From: Actinomycetota bacterium
GTDB lineage: Bacteria; Actinomycetota; UBA4738; HRBIN12
Reading direction: 5' to 3'
Assembly (NCBI GenBank): GCA_004366195.1
Contig: SIRV01000009.1
Span: 1 to 7,930, forward strand
Length of the DNA stretch: 7,930 nt
The notes under the pieces were generated by a model. The model was not told the DNA's origin. It did no database searches and was given only the letters and a program-made list of their open reading frames with translations. The translations under genes and the position numbers were made by a program. Shown here one piece after another: positions 1 through 6,726 of this stretch. The first letter of the stretch is position 1. Each line of letters starts with the position of its first letter.

Positions 1-1288
1 CCGGGCTCACCTTGGGGCCCCGCATCGCGCCGAACAGGTCGGCCGCCGCCGGGATCTGGTAGGGGAGGAACGGGTAGTCCCGGACGAAGTTCTCGAGGTC
101 AGGGGCCGGGTAGTTCCCGCCCACCTCCACCCCGGGAGGGGCGGCGATCCCGGCCAGCTGCGCCTCGTGGCGTCGCCACAGCGCCTCGAGCTGGGGGCGC
201 GCACTCGCCTTCTTCTCGAGGACCCGCTCCTCGATCACGGTCCCGACCTCGCTCGACTCCAGGTGGACGTTGGTCCGGAACCGGGCCTCGAGCCGCTGCT
301 GGAGGTCCCTCAGCACCCTGCCGTCCATCTCCGGGGCCCGCTGGACGACGTCCGAGAGCCGCTCCTGGGCGGTCGCGATGAGCCAGATGCGCCCCTGGGC
401 CACGACGCCGAGGTGCTCCACGAACCCCCGCACCTGCTCGATCCGATCGCCGTGGCCGCCTGCCCAGGCCCCCACCTCGTCCGCCACGAAGACGAGTCGG
501 TGGGGCCCGGAGCCATCGCCCTCCACGCCGTCGAGCCAGCGGACCAGACGCCTCGTGACGTCCTCGATCGTCATGCCCTTGGCCGCGTTCTGCTCGAAGG
601 CGAGGTCGTCGCGGTACTCGTCCGCGCTCTTCTCCGCGGACACCTTCGCGAGGCAGCGCGCGACATCCGAGAGCGAGCCGGCGAGGTGCTTCTGCTGTTC
701 CCAGTCGCGGCCCGTCTCGGCCTCGAAGGCTCGCACGAACTCCGCATAGAGGCCCGTCCGCTGGAGCTCGAGCTCACGCTCGGCGAAGGGGATCAGGGAC
801 GACAGGCCGAGCCTGCGGTAGAGGGCGCGGAGGAAGGTGATGGCGACGTTCCGGTCCTCGGGGGAATAGGTCGTCTGGATGTCGAAGGGGACCACCGTCG
901 CGGACAGCCCGTAGTTCTCCATCTCCTGGAGGAGCTCGCGGAGCCGCTCGTGCGGCGGTCGCCCGGCATGGAGGAGCTCGCGGAAGCGGTCGCGGGCACC
1001 GCGGCCGTCGATGGGCGTGTCCGCCAGGACGTGGCCCGCGACCTTCGCGAAGTGCGACTTCCCCGACCCGTAGAACCCCGAGATCCAGACACCGACGCTG
1101 TTCGTTCCCGGCGCGGCAGGCTTCGCGGTCTCCACGATCCTCGACAGGACCTCGTCGAACTGGCGCGCTAGGCCGTCGGTGAGGACGTACTCGGAGAAGT
1201 CGGTCTTGAGCTGTGCGTCCTCGTAGACGCGGACCGTGGGCTGCGGCTCGTCCCGCAGGTCCCGGACGATGATGTCCTTGATCTTCAT
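1..1288 (-). CDS. brxC: BREX system P-loop ATPase BrxC (N-terminal 429 residues, cut by window edge)
   Basis: This is the first part of BrxC (PglY-like), the large ATPase of BREX phage defence, a cytoplasmic system that marks host DNA by methylation and blocks phage replication. The frame is open from the ATG at 1288 to the left edge. Family members run to about 1,200 residues, so roughly a third is present. The start MKIKDIIVRDL and the EYVLTDGL stretch (about residues 33-40) resemble known BrxC N-termini. Walker A is GFYGSGKS at residues 71-78 (K77). Walker B is LVFVADE, with D270 and E271, followed by a sensor-like IATAQ near residue 304 and a PFLPYQ motif near the cut end. The AGGAG ribosome site (1298-1302) lies 9 bases ahead of the start, and the gap from brxB is 28 bases. 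No frameshift was seen. The order after brxA and brxB makes brxC much more likely than an unrelated ATPase. BREX type cannot be assigned from this part. Confidence 0.9.
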   Translation of the reverse strand, partial: MKIKDIIVRDLRDEPQPTVRVYEDAQLKTDFSEYVLTDGLARQFDEVLSRIVETAKPAAPGTNSVGVWISGFYGSGKSHFAKVAGHVLADTPIDGRGARDRFRELLHAGRPPHERLRELLQEMENYGLSATVVPFDIQTTYSPEDRNVAITFLRALYRRLGLSSLIPFAERELELQRTGLYAEFVRAFEAETGRDWEQQKHLAGSLSDVARCLAKVSAEKSADEYRDDLAFEQNAAKGMTIEDVTRRLVRWLDGVEGDGSGPHRLVFVADEVGAWAGGHGDRIEQVRGFVEHLGVVAQGRIWLIATAQERLSDVVQRAPEMDGRVLRDLQQRLEARFRTNVHLESSEVGTVIEERVLEKKASARPQLEALWRRHEAQLAGIAAPPGVEVGGNYPAPDLENFVRDYPFLPYQIPAAADLFGAMRGPKVSP

Positions 1289-1316
1289 CCCTCGCGGCTC
1301 CTCTCCCACCCCAGGC

Positions 1317-1847
1317 TCAGATCCTCGGCACGCGGTAGTCGGTATCCACCCTCAAGCGAAGCAGGTTTAGGGAGCGCTCGTCCGCGTCCCCGGGGAACGC
1401 GAGGACGACGGCCGGCGCCCGACCGGGGCCGGCGAGCTCACTGGCCACGGCGGAGTACGAGACGAAGGTCCCCAGGCTGCCGGTGTTGGTGAGCAGCCGG
1501 CAGACGGCGTCGCCGGAGAGCGGCTCGGTGATGGCTCGCCTCAGGTACTCGGACGCGAGCCAGCCCAGGTCGTGCAGGAGCTCGGCCCGCTCGAGGGATG
1601 CGAGCTGCTCCAGGAGCCCCTCCCGGGACTCAAGCTCTCGGAGGAAGCCCGCACCGACGTCCCGGAGGTCGACCGGTTCCCCGTCGGCGGCGCATCCCTC
1701 CGCGAACGCCGACAGCCGCGCGAGCATGAGAGCTTCCCACTCGGGAGGGTAGACGAAGATCTTCAGCTCGGGTCGCTGCTCGCCCCTGGCCCAGCTCCGG
1801 ACCTGGGCGCGGAGGTCCTGGAGCGCCTGTTCGAGCGTCCGCCTCAC
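1317..1847 (-). CDS. brxB: BREX protein BrxB (DUF1788-type)
   Basis: This 176-residue protein has the size and pattern of BrxB (DUF1788, usually about 190 residues), a small BREX core protein of unresolved biochemical role. Visible features are the early strand ELKIFVYPPEWE (residues 27-38), a long helical middle rich in Leu and Glu (about 40-105), a second strand AVVLAFPGD (146-154), and the C-terminal RVDTDYRV; a Tyr-Arg pair at the very end is typical of the family. The chosen start is the GTG at 1847, whose bases overlap the brxA stop as GTGA. That implies translational coupling, and the gene keeps its normal family length. The same frame stays open much further upstream, but only as an antiparallel or out-of-frame shadow of brxA. 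A purine-rich tract (GGGGGTGGGA) lies just before the GTG. The identification rests on motif memory plus its place between brxA and brxC. Confidence 0.83.
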   Translation of the reverse strand: MRRTLEQALQDLRAQVRSWARGEQRPELKIFVYPPEWEALMLARLSAFAEGCAADGEPVDLRDVGAGFLRELESREGLLEQLASLERAELLHDLGWLASEYLRRAITEPLSGDAVCRLLTNTGSLGTFVSYSAVASELAGPGRAPAVVLAFPGDADERSLNLLRLRVDTDYRVPRI

Positions 1848-2632
1848 GGTCCCACCCCCGCCGCCTCCGGGAGGCCGATCTCCGCCACGTCGGCCTGGAA
1901 CCGGAACCACAGGGCGCCGGTCCTCGCCGCCCGGTGCATGAGCTCGAGGACCCCGTCGAGGTCCAACCCCAACAGCTTGAACCACCGGGACTCCAGAGCC
2001 CGGCGGTCGCCGAGCCCCTCGAGCCGGGCCAACCTGACGGCGAACGACGCCGTCGCCGGCCCGGGTCGCGGAGCGACGGTCCGCTTCAAGGTTGCCCCTT
2101 CCAGGAGCCCGTAGTCCTTGCAGGCGCTCAGCACGTGGACCGCGGTGCCCTCGATCACGCTCCGGCTCCAGGGTCGTGCCGCTCGGAAGGCGCGCTCCTC
2201 GATGGCCTCGCGCACGGCCCCGGGGTCCACGGCGCTTCCCGGCGCGGCCAGGAGGGGGCTGATCTCCGCGGTCACCACCTCCCGGAACAGGCGGTCGGTC
2301 CTCGCCATCATCAGGAACGCGAGGAGTCCGCGCTCGCCCGGATCCGACGTTTCGTCCCACGCCCCGCGGAAGGCGCGGAAGTCCGGCACCCCGGGATCGA
2401 GGAGGTACCGCACCTTGAGGCGCCTCCACGTCCACAGCCGCATCGAGGCGGAACGCTTCTCCGCCGCGTTCTCCTCCAGGATCAGCCGCCGGTAGCCGGC
2501 GGGCGGGGTGTCCGGCTCCGCCTTGGCGAGGACCGCCTCGAGCTCCCGCCTGAGGGAACCGGCGCCCGACAGGCGCGGGAGGTAGGGCTGGTCATCGGGG
2601 TGCTCCAAGACGGCGGCGGTACGGTCGCCCAT
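1844..2632 (-). CDS. brxA: BREX protein BrxA (DUF1819-type), with N-terminal extension
   Basis: This 262-residue protein looks like BrxA (DUF1819), the first gene of many BREX loci; BrxA proteins are small, helical and reported to bind DNA. The core starts near residue 48 with RRLILEENAAEKRSASMR, then a helix WTWRRLKVRYLL (67-78), LAFLMMARTDRLFREVV (104-120) and a likely winged-helix region around 155-185 (VHVLSACKDYGLL). The start is the ATG at 2632, because AGGAG lies 5 bases upstream; an earlier in-frame ATG at 2746 would add 38 Arg/Pro-rich residues without family character. About 45 residues precede the family core, so the protein is longer than the roughly 200-residue BREX type 1 members I remember. 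It overlaps brxB by 4 bases and is preceded by the only sizeable intergenic gap in the window, so it is likely the first gene of the brxABC transcript. Confidence 0.84.
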   Translation of the reverse strand: MGDRTAAVLEHPDDQPYLPRLSGAGSLRRELEAVLAKAEPDTPPAGYRRLILEENAAEKRSASMRLWTWRRLKVRYLLDPGVPDFRAFRGAWDETSDPGERGLLAFLMMARTDRLFREVVTAEISPLLAAPGSAVDPGAVREAIEERAFRAARPWSRSVIEGTAVHVLSACKDYGLLEGATLKRTVAPRPGPATASFAVRLARLEGLGDRRALESRWFKLLGLDLDGVLELMHRAARTGALWFRFQADVAEIGLPEAAGVGP

Positions 2633-2637
2633 GTCAG

Positions 2638-2642
2638 CTCCT
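2638..2642 (-). promoter_or_regulatory. Ribosome binding site of brxA
   Basis: On the minus strand AGGAG is followed by CTGAC and the ATG at 2632, a spacing of 5 bases. This is the best Shine-Dalgarno match in the gap. It decides the brxA start against the earlier in-frame ATG at 2746, which lacks an equal site. Confidence 0.75.
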
Positions 2643-2679
2643 GCGGTCCTCTCCACCGGGCGTGAGACGTCGCGGTTCG

Positions 2680-2694
2680 TCCGACGTGGTCGGA
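2680..2694. repeat. Inverted repeat, 6-base arms, 3-base spacer
   Basis: TCCGAC, spacer GTG, GTCGGA: perfect 6-base arms that do not extend further. It lies about 50 bases ahead of the brxA start and is an operator candidate. In DNA this rich in G and C such a dyad can also arise by chance. Confidence 0.4.
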
Positions 2695-2719
2695 TGGTCG
2701 TGCGCGGCGGCCGGAACCG

Positions 2720-2731
2720 ACACCTCGGTGT
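2720..2731. repeat. Short inverted repeat ACACC-TC-GGTGT
   Basis: This has perfect 5-base arms around a 2-base centre in the brxA leader. It is too short to call an operator on its own and is listed because it is one of three dyads in the same 200 bases. Confidence 0.3.
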
Positions 2732-2749
2732 GCTCTGCATCACCAAAAG

Positions 2750-2761
2750 GAAGGCGCCTTC
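2750..2761. repeat. Perfect 12-base palindrome GAAGGCGCCTTC
   Basis: This is a perfect palindrome with no spacer, just downstream (in brxA direction) of the TTGACG element. On the minus strand it is followed by CTTTT, so it slightly resembles a terminator, but a foldable stem would have only about 4 pairs around a 4-base loop. A protein-binding palindrome is the better reading. Confidence 0.4.
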
Positions 2762-2832
2762 GATCCTCAGCCGTCAATGCTGTCGATCGCCCCGCGCGCG
2801 TGCCCGCACCGACGCCCCCCTCCCGGCACCGC

Positions 2833-4683
2833 TTAGTCAAGGTCACCTCGCCGAGCCCGCTTGGCGAGGCCCGCCTCGAGGAGGGCGTGGGAGTCGGTCG
2901 CCGCCTGGTCGAAGAAGCCCGTCGGCCACTCCTCGACGGCCCCGTACTCGTTCACCGGCACCCGTCTGAACCGGGACCGATCGTCGACCTGTTCGACGAA
3001 GTACAGCGCGACGTTACGCACGAGTTCATCCGTGTCGTCCTCCGCGATGCGGCGTCGGAGCCGCGAGACCAGGTACTCGCTGTGGGTCTCGACGATCAGC
3101 TGTCGGCCACTCCGGGCGCAGGCCAGCAGGAAATCGGCGAGCCGCTGCTGCAACGCCGGGTGCAGGTGGAGTTCGGGCTGCTCCAGCAGGATCAGGCTAC
3201 CCGGTTCAGCGGTGAGGCACATGACGATCACCGGGAGGAGTTGGCTCACGCCGACCCCGACGCCCGTGATGTCGATGGGGCCGATGCTCCCACGACGAAC
3301 CGAGATCTGGATACCGAGCCGAGCTAGGTCGGTGGTCTGCACCTCGTCCGCGATCTCGAGTCGCCTCGCCCAACGGCTCACCGCCTCCGAAAGCGGTTCC
3401 AATTCGGGCTCGCCGTGCTCGTCGAAGCCTGCCACCTGCCGGCCCCGGAAGGTGTGGAGGACGGCGGCGGTGTACTCGCCCTTCGTCCCGATGAATCCGG
3501 CCATCGCCGCGGGTGCGGTCTTGTAAACGACCTGCGGATCCTGACGCAGGGGGCCGAGGTACACGACGCCTTCCCGGAGGAAGGAGTGCACCTCCGAGGC
3601 CGCGTCGAACAGACGCTGCGACAGGAGTCGATCGGGGGGCAGGTACACCTCCTCGGACATCTCGAGGCGTTCCGCGATCGCCTGGACCATCTCCTCACGA
3701 TACTCACGAAGGAGCGTCCGTTCCTCGATGGAGAGGCGCTCTCGCACCGCCGACAAGAACCGGGGGAGATCCACTCCCCGGTCCCTCTCCACCACCCACT
3801 TCGAGATCTCGCCCGCGGCCCGGGCAGCCAGCCGCTCGAGCTCCTCCCCGCCCCGATCGGGGGTTCGCTCACGGGCGGGTCCGGGAACGCCGGTGCCGAC
3901 GCCCACGCCGAGCGGCGCGGCCCAGAACGGACGCACGCCCCGGGCCTCCACCCACGTGATCGCAGCGACCTCGCCGAGCGTGCGAGGGGTGAGGAACCCG
4001 TGCGGCAACCCAGCTCGGACCCAGAGCCCTCGGACGGGGAGGCGCTGGCCCTCGACGTCGAACCAGCCCGTGAAGCCCGTCCGGAACTCCTCGCGGACCG
4101 GTGCGGCGAGCAGCCCCATCCGCAACCGCATCCGGTCCTCCTCCATCTCCCCCGAACCTCGGCGTTCCGCCGTCAGTCGGATCTGGCCTCCCGCATCCTC
4201 CTCCGGCTGCTCCGAGCCGAACCCCAACGCCCGCAGGTCCGCGGTCCCGGGCCCTGCCTCCGGCGCGGGGGCGTCGAACTCGGCCCACCAGTCGATGACG
4301 GGCCCCGTCTCGCCCCCCAGCCAGCGCCGTGCCCGCGAGCCCAGACGCTCGTAGCGTTCCCGCCACCAGGCTCTCCGCTCGGATCGGAACCTGCCCCCCA
4401 CGCCGATCGGCTCCTTGCTCCCGGCGGACCGAGCATCCTCGAACCGACCGGCCGACACGAGCGGCCCGTTGAGCGGAAGCGCCGGGCCCTCGGCCCCTCC
4501 CTGCGCGGCCTGCACGACGAGGAGCAACGACTGCAAGAAGCTCGTCTTCCCCGATGAGTTCGGGCCGACCAGCAAGGTGAGGGGGCAGAGCTCGAGATCG
4601 GCTTCCGCGATGGACTTGAAGTTCCTCACCCGCCAGCGCTGCAGGGGAGCCGACCATCCCCCGCCGGGAGGGCCGTGGTTCAT
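2833..4683 (-). CDS. ABC/OLD-like AAA ATPase with DUF3696-type C-terminus
   Basis: This 616-residue soluble ATPase belongs to the SMC/ABC-like AAA_15/AAA_21 group used in many defence systems. The N-terminus has WRVRNFKSI (17-25), typical of RecF/OLD-like proteins, then Walker A GPNSSGKT (40-47). A long helical, charged insert spans about 80-370. YLGPLRQDP (375-383) is a family hallmark, followed by a signature-like VGVGVSQLLP (475-484), Walker B LILLEQPELHLHP (497-509) and a switch motif ETHSEYL with H534. The tail (about 555-605, ALYFVEQ to the GFFDQ motif) fits DUF3696. There is no TOPRIM or other nuclease domain, so any effector must be another protein. The start is the ATG at 4683: it overlaps the previous stop as ATGA and has GGGGGAGG 7 bases upstream. 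The frame stays open to 5016, but that part is a shadow of the upstream gene. Walker B carries E501-Q502 where classic ABC proteins have Asp-Glu; from memory Glu-Gln is common in this family. Confidence 0.9.
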   Translation of the reverse strand: MNHGPPGGGWSAPLQRWRVRNFKSIAEADLELCPLTLLVGPNSSGKTSFLQSLLLVVQAAQGGAEGPALPLNGPLVSAGRFEDARSAGSKEPIGVGGRFRSERRAWWRERYERLGSRARRWLGGETGPVIDWWAEFDAPAPEAGPGTADLRALGFGSEQPEEDAGGQIRLTAERRGSGEMEEDRMRLRMGLLAAPVREEFRTGFTGWFDVEGQRLPVRGLWVRAGLPHGFLTPRTLGEVAAITWVEARGVRPFWAAPLGVGVGTGVPGPARERTPDRGGEELERLAARAAGEISKWVVERDRGVDLPRFLSAVRERLSIEERTLLREYREEMVQAIAERLEMSEEVYLPPDRLLSQRLFDAASEVHSFLREGVVYLGPLRQDPQVVYKTAPAAMAGFIGTKGEYTAAVLHTFRGRQVAGFDEHGEPELEPLSEAVSRWARRLEIADEVQTTDLARLGIQISVRRGSIGPIDITGVGVGVSQLLPVIVMCLTAEPGSLILLEQPELHLHPALQQRLADFLLACARSGRQLIVETHSEYLVSRLRRRIAEDDTDELVRNVALYFVEQVDDRSRFRRVPVNEYGAVEEWPTGFFDQAATDSHALLEAGLAKRARRGDLD

Positions 4684-5771
4684 GCCGCATCCTCCCCCAC
4701 GATGGCTTCCGCCCTCACCTGCACCAGACCGATCCCTTCGACCTCCAACGCATGGATCCTCGGCGAAGCCATCCCCGCGCCCCCGGGGGAATGATCCCGG
4801 ACGACGCCCGCTGCGGCCTGGACGCCGTTCGGCGTCCGCTGCCCCCGGGTCACGACGCGGAAGGATCGGGCGCCCCGCGCAGCGGCTTCGGCAGCGATGC
4901 GTCGTTCGAGCGCCCTCCAGCCGGCCGTCGGCCAATCGGGGCGCCACCGCGCCGCAGCCATTCCTGCGCGGGAATGACCCAGCCCCTTCGTGAGCGCAGG
5001 CTCGATCGCACGCCACGCGTCGGGCCCGAGCGCCTGCAGTCGCTGTCGGAAGGACCTCGCACCGGAGGTCGTGGCGAAGACCGCCTCGAGCTCACCCGGA
5101 CCACGCCCCCCAGCCGACGAGAGAACGGAGACCAGCCGACGGACGGCCTCGACCTCCCCGGGGGCTCGCTCCACCCACGACATCACCTCCGGGTCGACGA
5201 GCACCGAGCCTCCCGCCGGGGACCTGAGCGCGGCGGCCATGCACGGATACGCCAACGCGTGCATCTCCGCGAGCTCCCGATCCTTCCACGCCCACCGGGC
5301 GTCGCGACGATCGAACAGCGGGAGGCCCCGGCGCGGGTCCAGGTAGGGATCGGCCTCGCCGCTCGCTACCCGCATGAGCCGGTCCAGCAGTTCGGGCTCG
5401 ACGCGGCCGAGTGGCGGGCCGAGCTGGACGAGGAACAGCGGGCCCGGGACGTCCGTCTCCACCAGTGCGGGGAAGGGCAGCCCCGTTTCCTCGGGTTCCA
5501 GGCGCACATCAGCGGCCGCTGCTACGTCGACCGTGTCCCCCACGAGGAACGCGTTGACCCAGGGATCGTCGCCGAGCTCCACTTCGAACAGGAGGACCAT
5601 CCGCGCACGCTCGCCGGGGGATCGATCCATCGGGGTCGCTACCCTGAACTCGCCAGGCTCCGGCCAGCTCGGCCACTCCGAGTCTTCGGGCGAGGGCATG
5701 GGAGGGCGAGCACGGGCCTGCCCGAGGGCATCGCGCAGCCACCCACGCTCCGCACCCGAGGCCTTAGGCAT
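4680..5771 (-). CDS. Orphan 363-residue protein between the sigma-like and AAA ATPase genes
   Basis: I do not recognise this protein. It looks soluble, with no signal peptide or membrane segment. The first 50 residues are Pro-, Ser- and Glu-rich and probably flexible. Residues 55-120 look like a compact alpha/beta domain: strands RMVLLFEVEL (57-66) and VNAFLVGDTVDVA (72-84), then LPFPALVETDVPGPLFLVQLG (98-118). Residues 125-260 are mostly helical. The C-terminal part (from about 300) alternates short strands such as ARSFRVVTRG (301-310) and ALEVEGIGLVQVRAEAIVG (341-359). Coding status is well supported: it starts with ATG 5771 behind GGGAGGGG, overlaps the sigma-like gene by 8 bases, and ends in an ATGA overlap with the ATPase gene. 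Its place directly after a sigma-like gene makes an anti-sigma or sensor partner thinkable, and its place before the ATPase equally allows an effector or substrate adaptor; neither is shown by sequence. Confidence 0.75.
   Translation of the reverse strand: MPKASGAERGWLRDALGQARARPPMPSPEDSEWPSWPEPGEFRVATPMDRSPGERARMVLLFEVELGDDPWVNAFLVGDTVDVAAAADVRLEPEETGLPFPALVETDVPGPLFLVQLGPPLGRVEPELLDRLMRVASGEADPYLDPRRGLPLFDRRDARWAWKDRELAEMHALAYPCMAAALRSPAGGSVLVDPEVMSWVERAPGEVEAVRRLVSVLSSAGGRGPGELEAVFATTSGARSFRQRLQALGPDAWRAIEPALTKGLGHSRAGMAAARWRPDWPTAGWRALERRIAAEAAARGARSFRVVTRGQRTPNGVQAAAGVVRDHSPGGAGMASPRIHALEVEGIGLVQVRAEAIVGEDAA
4691..4698 (-). promoter_or_regulatory. Ribosome binding site of the AAA ATPase gene
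   Basis: GGGGGAGG on the minus strand lies 7 bases before the ATG at 4683, inside the end of the preceding gene. Together with the ATGA overlap it fixes the start and excludes the longer open frame reaching 5016. Confidence 0.7.
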
Positions 5772-6726
5772 CGGCCCCTCCCAGGCTTCCGGGAGGGAGG
5801 GTCGCTAGACGCATGGACAGCATGGCGATCGCCTCCCGTTGAGGCCCGTCCCCAAGCCCGCCCAGGATATCCCTGAGGGCGTCGAACGCGGCCTGCTTCT
5901 TCGCATGCACGGTCGGGCGGCTCACGCCGAGCTCCCGCGCGATGTCCTCATCCGACGCCCCCTCGAGCTTCCGCCGGATGATCAAGAGCTGTTCCGGCGA
6001 ACATCGCTCCACGATCTCCTCCATGGCGGCTCGTGATGCGACCTCCTCCTCTGGGCCGGGGCGCTCCTCCTCACGCCTGTGAACGTCCTCGAATTCGTAA
6101 AGGAAGCTTGCGACCCAATCCGTCAAGACGATCTCCAAGATCTTCCCGAGCTCCGAGGGGGAGAACCCCGCCGGGAGAGACCTGGCCACGGCCTCCACCA
6201 AAGCCGCGAGGGCCTCACCCGTGTATACGACCGGGGCACGCTCGCCCTTGGGCGGGGAGACCCGGGGAACGAGTGCTGCCGCCCGGGCTGCCGCCTGGAG
6301 TTCGGCGTCGGTCGGCGGCCGCGGATCGGCGTCCCCGGGGAACCCGTAACGTCCCGGAGCCACCTCCTCGTAGGGCGGCTTCGCCAGCAACCTCTTCGCC
6401 CGGTCCAGGAGGTTGTCGACGACGGTCCGCCGTCGGTTCCTCGTTAGGTACCGCCTGACCTGGAACCGGAGAAGGTTCCGGACGTCGTCGAGCGTGAGCG
6501 CGGTCGCCATGATGTAGTCGAGCTGACCCTCGGCGAGGAGCAGGTCCACGACCACGCCCTGGGTCACGTCTTCTTCCGCATGGTCCCAGCTGGCGGAGCC
6601 ACCGTAGATCGCGGGGTCATATCGACGAACGACGTCATGGACCGCACGTCGCACCTCGTCCAGGATAGCGGGGCCGATCCTCTCGGCGCGGTATTCCTCG
6701 CGAAGCTCATCGAGCGTGGTCGCCAT
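5764..6726 (-). CDS. Sigma-70-like protein with region-4 helix-turn-helix
   Basis: This 320-residue protein resembles a sigma factor. Residues about 25-115 look like sigma region 2: a helix HDVVRRYDP, then HAEEDVTQGVVVDLL (about 49-63), matching the acidic Asp-x-x-Gln core-binding pattern, then the basic helices LLRFQVRRYLTRNRRR (85-100). Residues 243-288 are a clear region-4 helix-turn-helix: SPEQLLIIRRKLEG, then DEDIARELGVSRPTVHAKKQ as turn and recognition helix. About 110-120 residues of linker, including helices near 165-215, separate the two; ordinary ECF sigma factors (about 170-200 residues) have a much shorter linker. A GTG at 6729 directly precedes the ATG at 6726; ATG was chosen, giving a 1-base TGATG overlap with the upstream stop, while the GTG would give a 4-base overlap. 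It likely directs polymerase to this locus or to a stress regulon, but a DNA-binding adaptor that no longer acts as sigma is possible. Confidence 0.8.
   Translation of the reverse strand: MATTLDELREEYRAERIGPAILDEVRRAVHDVVRRYDPAIYGGSASWDHAEEDVTQGVVVDLLLAEGQLDYIMATALTLDDVRNLLRFQVRRYLTRNRRRTVVDNLLDRAKRLLAKPPYEEVAPGRYGFPGDADPRPPTDAELQAAARAAALVPRVSPPKGERAPVVYTGEALAALVEAVARSLPAGFSPSELGKILEIVLTDWVASFLYEFEDVHRREEERPGPEEEVASRAAMEEIVERCSPEQLLIIRRKLEGASDEDIARELGVSRPTVHAKKQAAFDALRDILGGLGDGPQREAIAMLSMRLATLPPGSLGGADA
5775..5782 (-). promoter_or_regulatory. Ribosome binding site of the 363-residue orphan
   Basis: GGGAGGGG ends 3 bases before the ATG at 5771 (core GGAGG spacing 5). It lies inside the last codons of the sigma-like gene and supports independent initiation of the orphan at this ATG. 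Confidence 0.65.

Larger units (their letters stand above)
2633..2832 (-). promoter_or_regulatory. Intergenic control region ahead of brxA
   Basis: These 200 bases are the only long non-coding stretch. They separate the AAA ATPase stop from the brxA start and hold three small inverted repeats (2680-2694, 2720-2731, 2750-2761). A TTGACG resembling a -35 box lies at 2777-2772 on the minus strand, but no acceptable -10 follows at the usual spacing, so a promoter is inferred from context and not read directly. No hairpin followed by a run of T is convincing, so transcripts from the upstream cassette may read through into brxA. BREX promoters in other bacteria are often controlled by WYL-domain repressors binding dyads; no such regulator is encoded in this window. 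Confidence 0.45.

Noticed and set aside
167..1171. Long open frame of 334 codons on the plus strand
   Set aside because: It lies antisense to brxC, whose frame carries clear Walker motifs. At this GC content antisense frames often lack stops, and the predicted product is a low-complexity Arg/Leu/Glu/Pro sequence with no recognisable domain.
1848..2435. N-terminal extension of brxB within brxA
   Set aside because: This open frame runs out of phase through the brxA coding region and is Gly/Arg/Pro-rich. The GTG at 1847 gives the normal family length and a GTGA junction.
2633..2746. Earlier brxA start at 2746
   Set aside because: The added 38 residues are Arg/Pro-rich and unlike the family, while AGGAG sits 5 bases before the ATG at 2632.
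2743..2761. Intrinsic terminator formed by the GAAGGCGCCTTC palindrome followed by CTTTT
   Set aside because: The stem would have only about 4 base pairs and the T run is four bases, too weak for a terminator; it is also about 75 bases past the ATPase stop.
2754..2777. Sigma-70 promoter based on TTGACG
   Set aside because: Only a -35-like hexamer is present. At 16-19 bases downstream the sequence is GCCTTCCTT, with no -10 resemblance.
3415..4557. Open frame of 380 codons on the plus strand
   Set aside because: It is antisense to the DUF3696 ATPase gene, which has all its motifs in the minus-strand frame; the plus-strand product is His/Arg/Pro/Glu-rich with no motif.
4684..5016. N-terminal extension of the DUF3696 ATPase up to an ATG at 5016
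   Set aside because: The extra residues are an alternative-frame reading of the 363-residue gene, without family character. The ATGA overlap and GGGGGAGG site place the start at 4683.
4752..5876. Open frame of 374 codons on the plus strand
   Set aside because: It covers the 363-residue orphan and the end of the sigma-like gene in antisense. Overlapping starts, stops and ribosome sites support the minus-strand reading.
6033..6458. Overlapping plus-strand open frames opposite the sigma-like gene
   Set aside because: Their products are Arg/Pro-rich shadows, while the minus-strand frame encodes an unmistakable helix-turn-helix.
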